DNA of 37,543 nucleotides from positions 1 through 37,543 of the forward strand of contig JADGQB010000008.1 in NCBI GenBank assembly GCA_017882145.1, written 5' to 3'. Within the stretch, counting starts at the first letter, position 1. Each line of letters starts with the position of its first letter. Below are positions 16,216-25,175 of the stretch, piece by piece. The notes beneath the pieces were generated by a model, which saw only the letters and a program-made list of their open reading frames with translations, had not been told where the DNA came from and did not search any database. The translations under genes were made by a program, and so were the position numbers. This stretch comes from Anaerolineales bacterium (GTDB lineage Bacteria; Chloroflexota; Anaerolineae; Anaerolineales; Villigracilaceae).

Positions 16216-17785
16216 CTACGGCTCCCAGGTTGGTAAATTCGGGATAGCTCTCGGGATGCTCATATAAATCATAAAGAGGGTTTTTTATTCCAATCTCCTC
16301 GAGTATTACATAGGAGGCGCCATATTTTCGAGAGGCAGCCAGAAGGGTTTGGACATCTCCGAAAGGAACAACAATCGCCTGGCGACCGGTCATTATAAAA
16401 TAGGCAGGCGGGTTACGCACCATGACAATTGCTTCTGAACGGGCACCCTGCTGGATAAGGATTTGGTCAGCTTTCAGATAAAGATATTCGCCCTCATTCC
16501 AGCCAGAATCCACCACACGTATCTTTACAAGCAAAGCGCTTAACGAGAGCATGATCACCAGAAGAATCCCAGGCAGGAGTTTGACCGTTTGGCTAAATCT
16601 CTTATTATTCTTTACTACACGGTTGGAGATAAGATCCAACCCAATTGGTGCAAGAGCAAACCAAAGCGGCTGGAAAGCAGTGCCGGCATGATAAAACCCG
16701 CCGTTCACACTGGCAAAGGGGAAAAGCAGACTTTCGGCCAGGAGCATGCATATCCAACCAATCAAGCCAAACTGAACCCGAAACAAATGACGGTTTTTCC
16801 ATATACCCACTATGATCAGTGGAGCCAAGAAAATCATTCCTTGTGCAAAGAAAGCGGTATTCAAGTTTTGCCAGAGGGCGGATGCCCGCACTTTCAAGGC
16901 TTCCAACAATCCGCTTGCCAGCCAGGTTTGAAATGTATACAGCCCAGGTGTGAGGGAAAAAATCTGGTTATAACTCGTCATCCAGAGCACATAACCACTT
17001 CCGGGTGGCAGTATTGCACCGAACACAATCAGATTCCGCACAAACCAGGCGCCCATTACCAGTAGATATCCAAATAAAGCAAGCAGCCCGCTGCTGGCCG
17101 ATTGAATAATTCGCTTTTTCAACGAACTCGCGGGGGCCTGACGGTATGCCAGGACGGTCACAGCCAGAATCGTCAGAGGCAGCCACAATAACCCATCCCC
17201 ACGTGCCAGGTTAATCAGGCCAGCCAGGAGCCCAAGCAGGATGATTTTTGGACTAGTCAATCGATCGAGAACGAGGAAATAGAGTGCCCCCAAGAGCATA
17301 TAAACACCATAATTGTCGGTTGTCACAATAAACGGCAGGTAGTAGCCAGAAAAGATTGCCAGGAAACCGGCCATCAGAGCCAGGTCGCGACGATGGCCAA
17401 TCTTATAAGCAAGTGCAGCGATTACAAGGGGAGCCACAGATGCCATCAAGACAAAACCGATGCGCGCAGATAAGAAATCCAGCCTGCCTGTAAGTGCCAT
17501 TCCCCCGGCAGCAATTATGGATGCCAATGGGTTCCAATAAGAATTCGAAGGGTGCGGTAACCCCTGAGGGTGGTCTAAATAATTCCAGAGAAAGGGATCG
17601 TTAAATCCATGTCCGCCTGCGATTTGTTTTCCTCCTGCATAATAATAATCTGCATCCATATAACCGGGCACGGGCTGGAGCATCACAATCACAAACGTGA
17701 TGATCAGTGCAACAACAAACAGCAACACATAATCACGTTTATATATGGGAGCTGAATTTGTGTAGGAAATTGACACCTGCGCCAT
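16178..17785 (-). CDS. GT-C fold membrane glycosyltransferase-like protein (paralogue of the next gene upstream)
   Basis: A 535-residue polytopic membrane protein. The first external loop has PGYMDADYYYAGG, whose acidic residues match the catalytic loop of GT39-type glycosyltransferases, followed by FLWNYLDHPQGLPHPSNSYW. It aligns over much of its length with the protein at 17876-19465 (the same loops, in the same order), so the two are paralogues. A soluble C-terminal part (about 430-535) ends with NHILLVDPSP. It is likely to modify a surface polymer, lipid or protein such as the pilin; that link is inference. Confidence 0.7.
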   Translation of the reverse strand: MAQVSISYTNSAPIYKRDYVLLFVVALIITFVIVMLQPVPGYMDADYYYAGGKQIAGGHGFNDPFLWNYLDHPQGLPHPSNSYWNPLASIIAAGGMALTGRLDFLSARIGFVLMASVAPLVIAALAYKIGHRRDLALMAGFLAIFSGYYLPFIVTTDNYGVYMLLGALYFLVLDRLTSPKIILLGLLAGLINLARGDGLLWLPLTILAVTVLAYRQAPASSLKKRIIQSASSGLLALFGYLLVMGAWFVRNLIVFGAILPPGSGYVLWMTSYNQIFSLTPGLYTFQTWLASGLLEALKVRASALWQNLNTAFFAQGMIFLAPLIIVGIWKNRHLFRVQFGLIGWICMLLAESLLFPFASVNGGFYHAGTAFQPLWFALAPIGLDLISNRVVKNNKRFSQTVKLLPGILLVIMLSLSALLVKIRVVDSGWNEGEYLYLKADQILIQQGARSEAIVMVRNPPAYFIMTGRQAIVVPFGDVQTLLAASRKYGASYVILEEIGIKNPLYDLYEHPESYPEFTNLGAVDDNHILLVDPSP

Positions 17786-17875
17786 CCATTTTATCCGGGG
17801 ATAGATCCGGTAAAACCAGAATAAGACAAGATCCCGGCCACTATCATCTGCACGTCACGACGTGCGAGGCGGCCC

Positions 17876-19465
17876 TCAGTGATGCGGAAGGCGAAAAATA
17901 CGCGCCCGCCCAATTTCGGTCAAGTAGGTTAAGCCTGTCTGCCCATTCGGATTATCATAAACCGTCAGTAAATCTGCCGGTACACTACCTGCCTCCAAAA
18001 CCAAATAAACTGCGTTATATTTCTTGGCAACCGCCAATAATGTACTGATATCCTCATCCGGGACGGCGACGGCCGGGTTTCCGGACGCCAGGTAAAATCC
18101 AGGCGGGTTTGCGACCATGACTACATCCGAACAGGTGGCTCCCTGGGATAACAGGAATTTATTTACTTGACTATACGCAATGTTCTCCTGATCCCATGCC
18201 TGACCATTGTTCCCGCCAATTATCCTGGTCCAGAATATGATTGCCGTCAAGAGCACCGCCAAGGCGACCAGCGCAGTCCGAAATACGCTTCCAGCCTGTG
18301 CAGCGTTCCAGCCGCGCTTACGCCTGCCCCACTCTATCAACCGCTCCAAACCCAGCGGGGACAGCGCCCACCAAACGGGCTGTAAAGCGGCACCGGAGTG
18401 GAAAAATCCGCCGCGCGCGCCAGCAAATGGAAACAGAACCGTCATTGCGCCGATGGTCAGCAACCAGGCCAGCCCAGCTAACTGAACGCGCCGGTCTTTG
18501 CGTAAATGCCAAAGGCCAAGCGCGATCAACGGGAGCAGGAAGATCTCCCCCTGGACCGCCAGAGTGGTGCCCAGGTTCAGACCCAATGACCAGACACGGG
18601 CTTTAATAATTGAAGCCAGCCCGGATTGCAACCAGGCGGTCGAAGTTAGTTGGCTGGCAGGATATGCAAACAACTGGTCATAAGAGGTAAGCCAGAGCAT
18701 TTTTGTGCCACCAGGAGAGAGCAGCGCGCCAAAGGCGGTACTGTTCCGGGCAAACCAGGGAACCATGATGAGCAAGTAGCCTGACAAGGCAACCAGCAAG
18801 GCGAAAACAGTGAAAAGGGGGCGGAGCTGGTCCGGCTTTTTCAGGACGAAGGCTACAGCGAGGATTGCAAGGAGCAACCAGAGCAGCCCATCTGCTCGCG
18901 AAAGGTGCATGAGGCCGGCAAGGATGCCAAGAAGAAATGAAGAAAGCAGGAAAGCAGCAGGTGTAACGTTCGAGACATGCCGTACGAGCAGGAGAAAGAA
19001 CAATCCTCCGAAAAGCATGTACAGGCCAAATGTGTCAGTTACCGGCAGGAAGGGCAGGTAAAAAGCGGAAAAAACTGCCAGCACGCCAGAGGTCAGGGCC
19101 AAGTTACGGCGTGAAGTAAAGGACCAAGCCAGGGCAGCCGTGAGAGGAGGAATGGATGCTGCCACAATCAGGAAACCCACCCGGGCTGCAGTCCATGAGC
19201 CAGGCCCGAATAACACCGCTCCGGCAGCGGCCAGCAGTGAGGCCAATGGCATCCAGTAGGCATTCGATGGGTGAGGTAATCCGACTGGATTATCCAGGTA
19301 GTTCCAAAGATACGGTTCAGTAAAGCCCAAACCGGTTGCCAGTTGGCGTCCCCCGGCATAGTAAGCATCAGCATCCATGTAGCCGGGTGCCGGTTCAAAA
19401 GCCGATACAAACACCATAACAACCAGGCCCAGCACAGCCAACAGGAGAAAGGGTCGCCAGGTCAT
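17876..19465 (-). CDS. GT-C fold membrane glycosyltransferase-like protein
   Basis: A 529-residue polytopic membrane protein with the loop PGYMDADAYYAGG followed by LWNYLDNPVGLPHPSNAYW, shared with its downstream paralogue. The start is ATG 19463-19465, giving a 4-base ATGA overlap with the upstream gene; a longer frame (to 19618) runs inside that gene and lacks membrane character. The region is more GC-rich than its paralogue. Coupling to the neighbour indicates joint function in one glycan pathway. Confidence 0.72.
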   Translation of the reverse strand: MTWRPFLLLAVLGLVVMVFVSAFEPAPGYMDADAYYAGGRQLATGLGFTEPYLWNYLDNPVGLPHPSNAYWMPLASLLAAAGAVLFGPGSWTAARVGFLIVAASIPPLTAALAWSFTSRRNLALTSGVLAVFSAFYLPFLPVTDTFGLYMLFGGLFFLLLVRHVSNVTPAAFLLSSFLLGILAGLMHLSRADGLLWLLLAILAVAFVLKKPDQLRPLFTVFALLVALSGYLLIMVPWFARNSTAFGALLSPGGTKMLWLTSYDQLFAYPASQLTSTAWLQSGLASIIKARVWSLGLNLGTTLAVQGEIFLLPLIALGLWHLRKDRRVQLAGLAWLLTIGAMTVLFPFAGARGGFFHSGAALQPVWWALSPLGLERLIEWGRRKRGWNAAQAGSVFRTALVALAVLLTAIIFWTRIIGGNNGQAWDQENIAYSQVNKFLLSQGATCSDVVMVANPPGFYLASGNPAVAVPDEDISTLLAVAKKYNAVYLVLEAGSVPADLLTVYDNPNGQTGLTYLTEIGRARIFRLPHH

Positions 19466-20703
19466 GAGGGGGTTACCAGTCCGGTCGGCACAGGATGGAC
19501 GAACCACCAGCGCATCCAGGTGAGACCTGTTACAAGCAGAATAGGCAGGAGCAAAATCAATGCATCGGTCATGGCAGTAAACGCGTTCGCTCGCACGAGG
19601 AGAACTGTCAACAGCCAAAATCCAACCAGGATAACCAACATCACGATTTCAGATACTCCCCAACGTTTGAACCATGGACGGCGTTCAGCAAGGATGGACA
19701 GGAATAATACGAGGGGGATGAAAAGGAAGGGATATTCGCCCGGAGCCATTGGGATACCCAACAGAGGTGTCACTGACACGGTCAAGCAAACCATCCAAAG
19801 GAATGCCCTAAAATCTTTGGTGAGGGTGGCTCCCCATTGGAAAAATAGAACCAACAGTAATATGCCCGCCAACACCCAGCCAAGACGTTGGCCCACCACC
19901 GGTGACCAGGATGCGAAAATTCCTGTTGAAGAAAAACCCGGGTCATAAGTGTAGTGCGACAGCAGGCCTCGCAGGAAAGGCAGGAACCAATCCGGCAAGA
20001 ACAAGAAGGAAAGCGCCAGAAGGACAGCCACTCCCATGAGGAAGCCCCAAAGCACTCGCCAACGCCGCTGATGAAAGATCCACCAGAAGATGAAGAAAGC
20101 CAGAACGCCAGTAAGCCGGGATGCGCTAACCAGCAGGATCAACAACCCTCCAGCCAACTCTTCGCGTTCACCTCGCAATGCGAGCAGGAAGCCTCCCAAT
20201 GCCAATGCAATAAACCCGGCGGCGCTAGCGCTTACCAATGAAAAAGTTCCATAGACCCAGAGAATTGGGAAAAGTAGTACTAGAGGTAGCAGGAAACGAC
20301 CCGGTTTCCAACCGGTTAACTGCAATGAGAGGAATACCAGGCCCACCAGGGCGATTTCGAGACAGGTCATCCAGATGGCACGCGCCAAGACATAATCAGG
20401 TACAAGACCGATTGGAAAATATAAGAGTTCGATCGGAAATGGTAACCAGAGCCTGAGCGGGTCCTGGCCCGCATTCGCCAGCCGTCCATAAGTAATTACT
20501 TGCGCTCGCTGAGTGGCAGGATCACTGTATGGGCTTTCTCCGTATTGGAGAAATGTCCGCGCACCCAACCACGGAACCAGGAAATCCTGATCGACAGGTT
20601 GGGTTCGTACGAAGACAGTGTTGGCCCAGGTCAAACCAGCCAGGAGAACGAGAGCCAGGCAAACAAGAAGTGTAGTGGCTAAGATAGAGAGGCTGCGGGA
20701 CAT
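19462..20703 (-). CDS. DUF2029/GT87-like polytopic membrane protein
   Basis: A 413-residue protein with about ten hydrophobic segments. The first loop has RTQPVDQDFLVPWLGARTFLQYGESPYSD (only its beginning is needed: the acidic D-x-D-like residues and then the YGESPYSD turn), a pattern of GT87/DUF2029 mannosyltransferase-like proteins. It is first in the four-gene cluster and is coupled to the next gene by ATGA. I see no clear ribosome-binding site before ATG 20701-20703. A 10-base palindrome, GACTCGAGTC (20738-20747), lies 35 bases upstream and could be an operator. Confidence 0.65.
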   Translation of the reverse strand: MSRSLSILATTLLVCLALVLLAGLTWANTVFVRTQPVDQDFLVPWLGARTFLQYGESPYSDPATQRAQVITYGRLANAGQDPLRLWLPFPIELLYFPIGLVPDYVLARAIWMTCLEIALVGLVFLSLQLTGWKPGRFLLPLVLLFPILWVYGTFSLVSASAAGFIALALGGFLLALRGEREELAGGLLILLVSASRLTGVLAFFIFWWIFHQRRWRVLWGFLMGVAVLLALSFLFLPDWFLPFLRGLLSHYTYDPGFSSTGIFASWSPVVGQRLGWVLAGILLLVLFFQWGATLTKDFRAFLWMVCLTVSVTPLLGIPMAPGEYPFLFIPLVLFLSILAERRPWFKRWGVSEIVMLVILVGFWLLTVLLVRANAFTAMTDALILLLPILLVTGLTWMRWWFVHPVPTGLVTPS

Positions 20704-20920
20704 TTAAGAGAAATACTATGATATCGAAAGAAACATTGACTCGAGTCGAGTGTATTCTACACCACAATTGAGGATTGCTTCGTGGGTTAGTCTTCTGGAG
20801 TAAAATAATGTTAAATGCAAGTTTAGCCTGGTACAAAGAAGGTATTCCCATTTCCTGCCCTAATTGATAAGGAACTGACATCCAGCAAACACACCAAAGC
20901 TAAAATGAAGGCGAACCTTA
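20704..20920. other. Non-coding part of the divergent region before thrC
   Basis: Between the membrane-protein cluster and the remnant at 20921 I see no gene. It contains the perfect palindrome GACTCGAGTC at 20738-20747, inside a region that should hold the promoter of the minus-strand cluster. Confidence 0.4.
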
Positions 20921-21112
20921 CTTGAAAGTAGAGGCACTTTTTTCGCGGATTAAAGGTTTTTTGCCCATGCGGTATTCCCCGAGGATGAGGAAAGACACAA
21001 CTATCAAGAATACCAACAAACTGTTGCCGAACGAGCATTGGAATCAGGTTGTGACGTGTATATGTCCAAACCTATCAACATTCGAGAGCTCCAGGCCAGG
21101 GTGGAAACTTAA
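20921..21112 (+). pseudogene. Decayed response-regulator receiver fragment
   Basis: Read in the frame that ends at TAA 21110-21112, the last 32 codons give an obvious receiver-domain end: AERALESGCDVYMSKPINIR followed by ELQARVET. Compare the family pattern of A-x2-G-x-D-x-Y-x-(S/T)KP-I. Just upstream, the same frame reads AHAVFPEDEER, close to the usual ALTAHAM-x-EDEER stretch, and a neighbouring frame holds ALFSRIK. A stop (20951-20953), frame changes and an apparent insertion break the gene, and no start, phospho-acceptor Asp or ribosome site remains. Confidence 0.6.
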
Positions 21113-21165
21113 GTGGCCATCGTGTAACAGTAATTTCAGCATAATATCAGTGTAACAGGAATTGA

Positions 21166-22380
21166 ATGCCTACCTATCCACTACCGAAAAATGCTTTCAA
21201 ATCACAAGAAACCTCTTTGCTGACCGAACTGGAATGTTCCGGTTGTGGCAAAATATATTCCGATAAGGAAATCCATACATTTTGTCCGGATTGCCAGTCT
21301 CCTCTGCTGGCGCAGTATGACCTGCCAGGAGCCCGCAGCCGGGTGGATCGCGATGCCATTCGCCGCCGCCCGGATGGAATGTGGCGCTGGCACGAATTGC
21401 TGCCAGTCAGAGATCCGGAAAACTTTGTCTTTCTGGGGGAAGGAGACACCACCCTGCTGCCCGTTCCCAGCTTAGGGACCCAGCTAGGCCTTCCCAATTT
21501 GTACGTCAAAGACGAGAGTTCCAATCCAACTGGCACTTTTAAAGCGCGCGGCCTGGCTGCTGCAGTCTCTAAAGCCAAGGAATTGGGTGTCAATAAAGTC
21601 ATCATCCCAACCGCCGGGAATGCCGGCGGCGCCATGGCTGCCTATGCCGCCCGGGCTGGTATCCAGGCACTGATATACATGCCAAAGGATACACCGCGTG
21701 CCAACATCGAGGAAAGTAAAATGGCGGGCGCGGAAGTGGTGCTGGTGGATGGCATTATCAGCGACGCGGCTGGCATGGCTGGCGTAAAAGCCCGGGAGGA
21801 AGGTTGGTTTGACCTGTCAACCTTCAAAGAGCCTTATCGTGTGGAAGGCAAGAAGATCATGGGGTATGAACTGGCGGAAGCCTTCAACTGGAGCCTGCCG
21901 GATGTGATCATCTATCCCACAGGCGGGGGTACCGGGCTGGTGGGCATGTGGAAAGCCTTCAATGAACTTGAAGCGATGGGCTGGCTGGCAGATACGAAAA
22001 GGCCGCGCATGGTGTCGGTTCAGGCCGAAGGCTGTGCACCGGTGGTAAAGGCGTTTGAGTCAGGCGCATTATTCTGTGATTTTTGGACCAATGCGCACAC
22101 CCTGGCCTCCGGGTTACGCGTACCAAAGAGTTTTGCCGATGAACTGATCCTGAAGGATTTGCGGGCAAGCAATGGGATAGCCATTGCGGTTAGCGACGCA
22201 GCCATCCAGGCATGCCAGCATAAGCTATGCCGAATGGAGGGCATTTTCCCAGCCCCCGAGGGCGCCGCGACGCTGGCTGCCCTTGAGAAATTGGTAGAAC
22301 AAAAATGGATCGATCCCGAAGAGCGGATTATCCTTTTCAATACGGGTTCCGGTTTGAAGTATCTGGACCAATTGGATTAA
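21166..22380 (+). CDS. thrC: Threonine synthase
   Basis: A 404-residue PLP enzyme of fold type II that converts O-phosphohomoserine to threonine. It has an N-terminal zinc ribbon (Cys24, Cys27, Cys40, Cys43) as in many archaeal and Chloroflexi forms, the PLP lysine Lys126 in NPTGTFKARG, and the phosphate-binding TAGNAGGA and PTGGGTGLVG loops. Diaminopropionate ammonia-lyase-like relatives exist, but the zinc ribbon and length favour threonine synthase. The start is ATG 21166 with AGGAA about 6 bases upstream. Confidence 0.88.
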   Translation: MPTYPLPKNAFKSQETSLLTELECSGCGKIYSDKEIHTFCPDCQSPLLAQYDLPGARSRVDRDAIRRRPDGMWRWHELLPVRDPENFVFLGEGDTTLLPVPSLGTQLGLPNLYVKDESSNPTGTFKARGLAAAVSKAKELGVNKVIIPTAGNAGGAMAAYAARAGIQALIYMPKDTPRANIEESKMAGAEVVLVDGIISDAAGMAGVKAREEGWFDLSTFKEPYRVEGKKIMGYELAEAFNWSLPDVIIYPTGGGTGLVGMWKAFNELEAMGWLADTKRPRMVSVQAEGCAPVVKAFESGALFCDFWTNAHTLASGLRVPKSFADELILKDLRASNGIAIAVSDAAIQACQHKLCRMEGIFPAPEGAATLAALEKLVEQKWIDPEERIILFNTGSGLKYLDQLD

Positions 22381-22449
22381 TTCTGAACTCTCCCGCGGGC
22401 TTTTAAGATTAGACTGTTAAGAAAAACGAACCTTTGGAAAACTACATAA

Positions 22450-23184
22450 ATGCCTGAGACAGAAACTGTACAACTTTTTATTACTTGTTTGGTCGACTCG
22501 TTCTTCCCAAGCATAGGCGAAGCACTGGTGCATGTTCTCAACCGAGCCGGCGTGCGGGTTGAATTTCCCGTAGAGCAGACTTGCTGCGGGCAGCCTGCTT
22601 TTAACGCCGGACTGCGCAGCCAGGCTCGTCCGCTGGCAGAGCACACAATCCAGGTTTTTGAAAAGACGACTGGCGAGATCATCATTCCATCCGGCTCATG
22701 TGCAGCCATGCTCAAGTATGGTTACCCGGAACTATTCGAAGGTGATCCGGACTGGCTCGCGAAAGCCCGGTTGCTGGCGGGGCGTGTACACGAATTCACA
22801 GAGTACCTGGTAGATGTACGCGGTATCTCGGACCTGGGGAGTCGCTGGCCCGGGAAGCTGACTTATCACCCATCCTGCCATCTGCTGCGCATGTTGGGGG
22901 TGGACCGGCAGCCACGCCTTTTGTTGGCCGGCGTAAAGGATGCCGAAATCGTCGAATTACCCGAACGAACGGACTGCTGTGGCTTTGGCGGCGTTTTCTC
23001 GGTGGAACACCCCGAACTCTCGGCGGAATTCCTGAAACGCAAGATCTCAAACCTGGAGAAGACCGGCTCGCCCACCCTGGTTGTCTGCGATACGGGCTGC
23101 CTGATGCATATCCAGGGTGGGCTGCATCGCCTCGACAAGGGACAGCGCGTCGTTCACATCGCACAGGTTTTGGATACACGATGA
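22450..23184 (+). CDS. lutA: LutA-type lactate utilisation Fe-S oxidoreductase subunit
   Basis: A 244-residue protein with two CCG domains (QTCCGQPAF near residue 45 and TDCCGFGGVF near 180), plus partner Cys residues in SGSCAAM and DTGCLMH. These match LutA/YkgE, the Cys-rich electron-transfer subunit of the LutABC L-lactate oxidation system. It overlaps the next gene by 4 bases (ATGA), the expected arrangement with lutB. The upstream gap to thrC is 69 bases. Confidence 0.9.
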   Translation: MPETETVQLFITCLVDSFFPSIGEALVHVLNRAGVRVEFPVEQTCCGQPAFNAGLRSQARPLAEHTIQVFEKTTGEIIIPSGSCAAMLKYGYPELFEGDPDWLAKARLLAGRVHEFTEYLVDVRGISDLGSRWPGKLTYHPSCHLLRMLGVDRQPRLLLAGVKDAEIVELPERTDCCGFGGVFSVEHPELSAEFLKRKISNLEKTGSPTLVVCDTGCLMHIQGGLHRLDKGQRVVHIAQVLDTR

Positions 23185-25175
23185 GCGTCAAAACTTTCCG
23201 TGAACGGATCCGAGAATCCATTGCAGACGAAAACCTGCAAATTGCACTGGATGGGAATGCGCGACACCGCACGCTTGGTCGTTTGGAGGCTTTCTCTGCC
23301 TTCCCGGACTACCAGGAACGACGCGAACGCCTGCACGCCATCAAAGCGGATGTGATCTCCCACCTGGATAAATATCTCGAACAATTCATTGCCAGGGTAA
23401 CCGCAAACGGCATTCAGGTGCATCGCGCTGCGGACGCGCAAGCGGCCATCCGCATCTTCCTCGAAATCGCCCGGGAGCACAATGCCAACCTGGTAGCCAA
23501 GTCGAAATCCATGCTCTCCGAGGAGATCAATTTCAACCATGCACTGGAGGCGGCCGGCCTGAAAGTCGTTGAAACAGACCTGGGCGAGTACATTGTCCAG
23601 CTGCGCGGCGAGCGCCCCAGCCACATCCTTACCCCGGCGGTTCATCTGCGGCGCGGTCAGGTGGGACAGCTCTTTCATGAAAAACTCGGCGTTCCATATA
23701 CCGAAGATATTCCCGAGATGGTCGCGACTGCCCGGCACGTCTTGCGTGAGGTATTCCTGAATGCTGAACTTGGCGTTTCGGGTGTCAACTTCGGCGTAGC
23801 CGAGACCGGTACCTTGTGCCTGGTCACGAATGAAGGCAACGGACGCATGGTCACCAACCTGCCCCCCGTGCACGTAGCGCTGATGGGCATAGAGCGCCTT
23901 GTTCCCACCCTGGATGACCTGGCCCAATTCCTCATGCTACTGCCACGCTCGGCCACCGGGCAGAAATTAAGCGCGTATACCAGCCTGATCAATTCACCGA
24001 AAGGCCGGTTGGATGTGGACGGTGCACGCGAACGCCACTTGATCCTGGTGGACAATGGTCGCTTAGCCCTGCAAGCTTCACCGCTGGCTGAATCGCTCTA
24101 CTGTATTCGCTGTGGCGCCTGCCTGAACGCCTGTCCGGTCTTCCGCGAGATCAGTGGATTGGCCTACCTGGGCAAGGATGGTTCCATCGCCCCTTACCCC
24201 GGTCCGATCGGCTCGGTGCTATCCCCAGGATTGTTGAACTGCGAAAACTATGGCCAGCTTGCCCAGGCATCCACTCTTTGTGGTGCATGCAAGGAAGCCT
24301 GCCCTGTGAATATCGATTTACCCGAGCTCCTGTTGCGGGTGCGCGCCGGAGAGGCTGGGGAAAAATCAAAAAACCAAAGACACGATGAGGGGATTGGAAT
24401 ACCGCCCATCGTCAAACTTGGCCTTATGGTCTATCGTCTGGCAGGAGGAATACCGCCACTGTTCTCGCTTGGCCAATGGCTGGGCGGTCTTATCAGCCGG
24501 GTTTATTCACCGCGCCATAAATATATGCGGCTCCCGGCCTGGACAGGCTGGGGATACAGCAAGGAATTCCCGCGACTGGAAACGCAGGCTTTCCGGACAC
24601 GCTGGAAAGGAATAAAACAAGAAGTCAACTCCGGCGACCAGAGCATCCGGAAAGCTGACATAACACCTGTTCCTGAGCCCAAGCCTGCCCGGTCCCTGGC
24701 AGATCAATTCACGGAAGAATTGTCACTCCTGGGTGTCAAGGTATATCGCCTTCCGGAAATGGATTGTAAAGCCAGCCTGGCGGAATTCCTAAACGAGCGC
24801 ACAATAGAGCAAGTATGCGTGGATTCAGTAGGGGAAAATTATGTTAATGGCGTTGCCATCGTCCGCACACAGGATCCAACCGTCCGGGCGGGAGTGACCG
24901 GCGTGTTTGTGGGGATTGCAGATACCGGTTCGCTGGTGCTGGTCGGAGGGGAAGACAGCCCGCTGACCGCTTCCCTACTCCCGGATATACATATTGCCAT
25001 CCTGAAAGAATCAGACCTTGTGCCGACGCTGGCAGATGCACTAGCCAAGCCCGAGATCCAGTCTGCGACGGCTGCGGTGGTGATCACGGGTCCCAGCCGT
25101 ACCGCGGATATAGAAATGACCCTCACAATTGGGGTGCACGGGCCAAAAGAACTGCACGTCTTTTTGATTTCTTAA
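23181..25175 (+). CDS. LutB-LutC fusion protein (lactate utilisation)
   Basis: A 664-residue protein that joins two normally separate subunits. Residues about 60-300 form a LutB-type LUD domain (GVNFGVAETGTL, LPPVHVALMGIERLVPT). A ferredoxin-like Fe-S region follows, with Cys308, Cys311, Cys314 and Cys318, and then Cys367, Cys370 and Cys374. After a linker (about 385-505), residues about 508-664 form a second LUD domain of LutC type (GIADTGSLVL, HIAILKESDLVPTL, GPSRTADIEMTL). With LutA this would be a complete L-lactate to pyruvate oxidation complex encoded in two genes. The substrate is taken from the family. Confidence 0.9.
   Translation: MSVKTFRERIRESIADENLQIALDGNARHRTLGRLEAFSAFPDYQERRERLHAIKADVISHLDKYLEQFIARVTANGIQVHRAADAQAAIRIFLEIAREHNANLVAKSKSMLSEEINFNHALEAAGLKVVETDLGEYIVQLRGERPSHILTPAVHLRRGQVGQLFHEKLGVPYTEDIPEMVATARHVLREVFLNAELGVSGVNFGVAETGTLCLVTNEGNGRMVTNLPPVHVALMGIERLVPTLDDLAQFLMLLPRSATGQKLSAYTSLINSPKGRLDVDGARERHLILVDNGRLALQASPLAESLYCIRCGACLNACPVFREISGLAYLGKDGSIAPYPGPIGSVLSPGLLNCENYGQLAQASTLCGACKEACPVNIDLPELLLRVRAGEAGEKSKNQRHDEGIGIPPIVKLGLMVYRLAGGIPPLFSLGQWLGGLISRVYSPRHKYMRLPAWTGWGYSKEFPRLETQAFRTRWKGIKQEVNSGDQSIRKADITPVPEPKPARSLADQFTEELSLLGVKVYRLPEMDCKASLAEFLNERTIEQVCVDSVGENYVNGVAIVRTQDPTVRAGVTGVFVGIADTGSLVLVGGEDSPLTASLLPDIHIAILKESDLVPTLADALAKPEIQSATAAVVITGPSRTADIEMTLTIGVHGPKELHVFLIS

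Noticed and set aside
23154-23927. 257-codon minus-strand frame inside the LutB part
   Set aside because: It is antisense to a clear LUD domain, has no recognisable motif or ribosome site, and the fused lut gene spans it.
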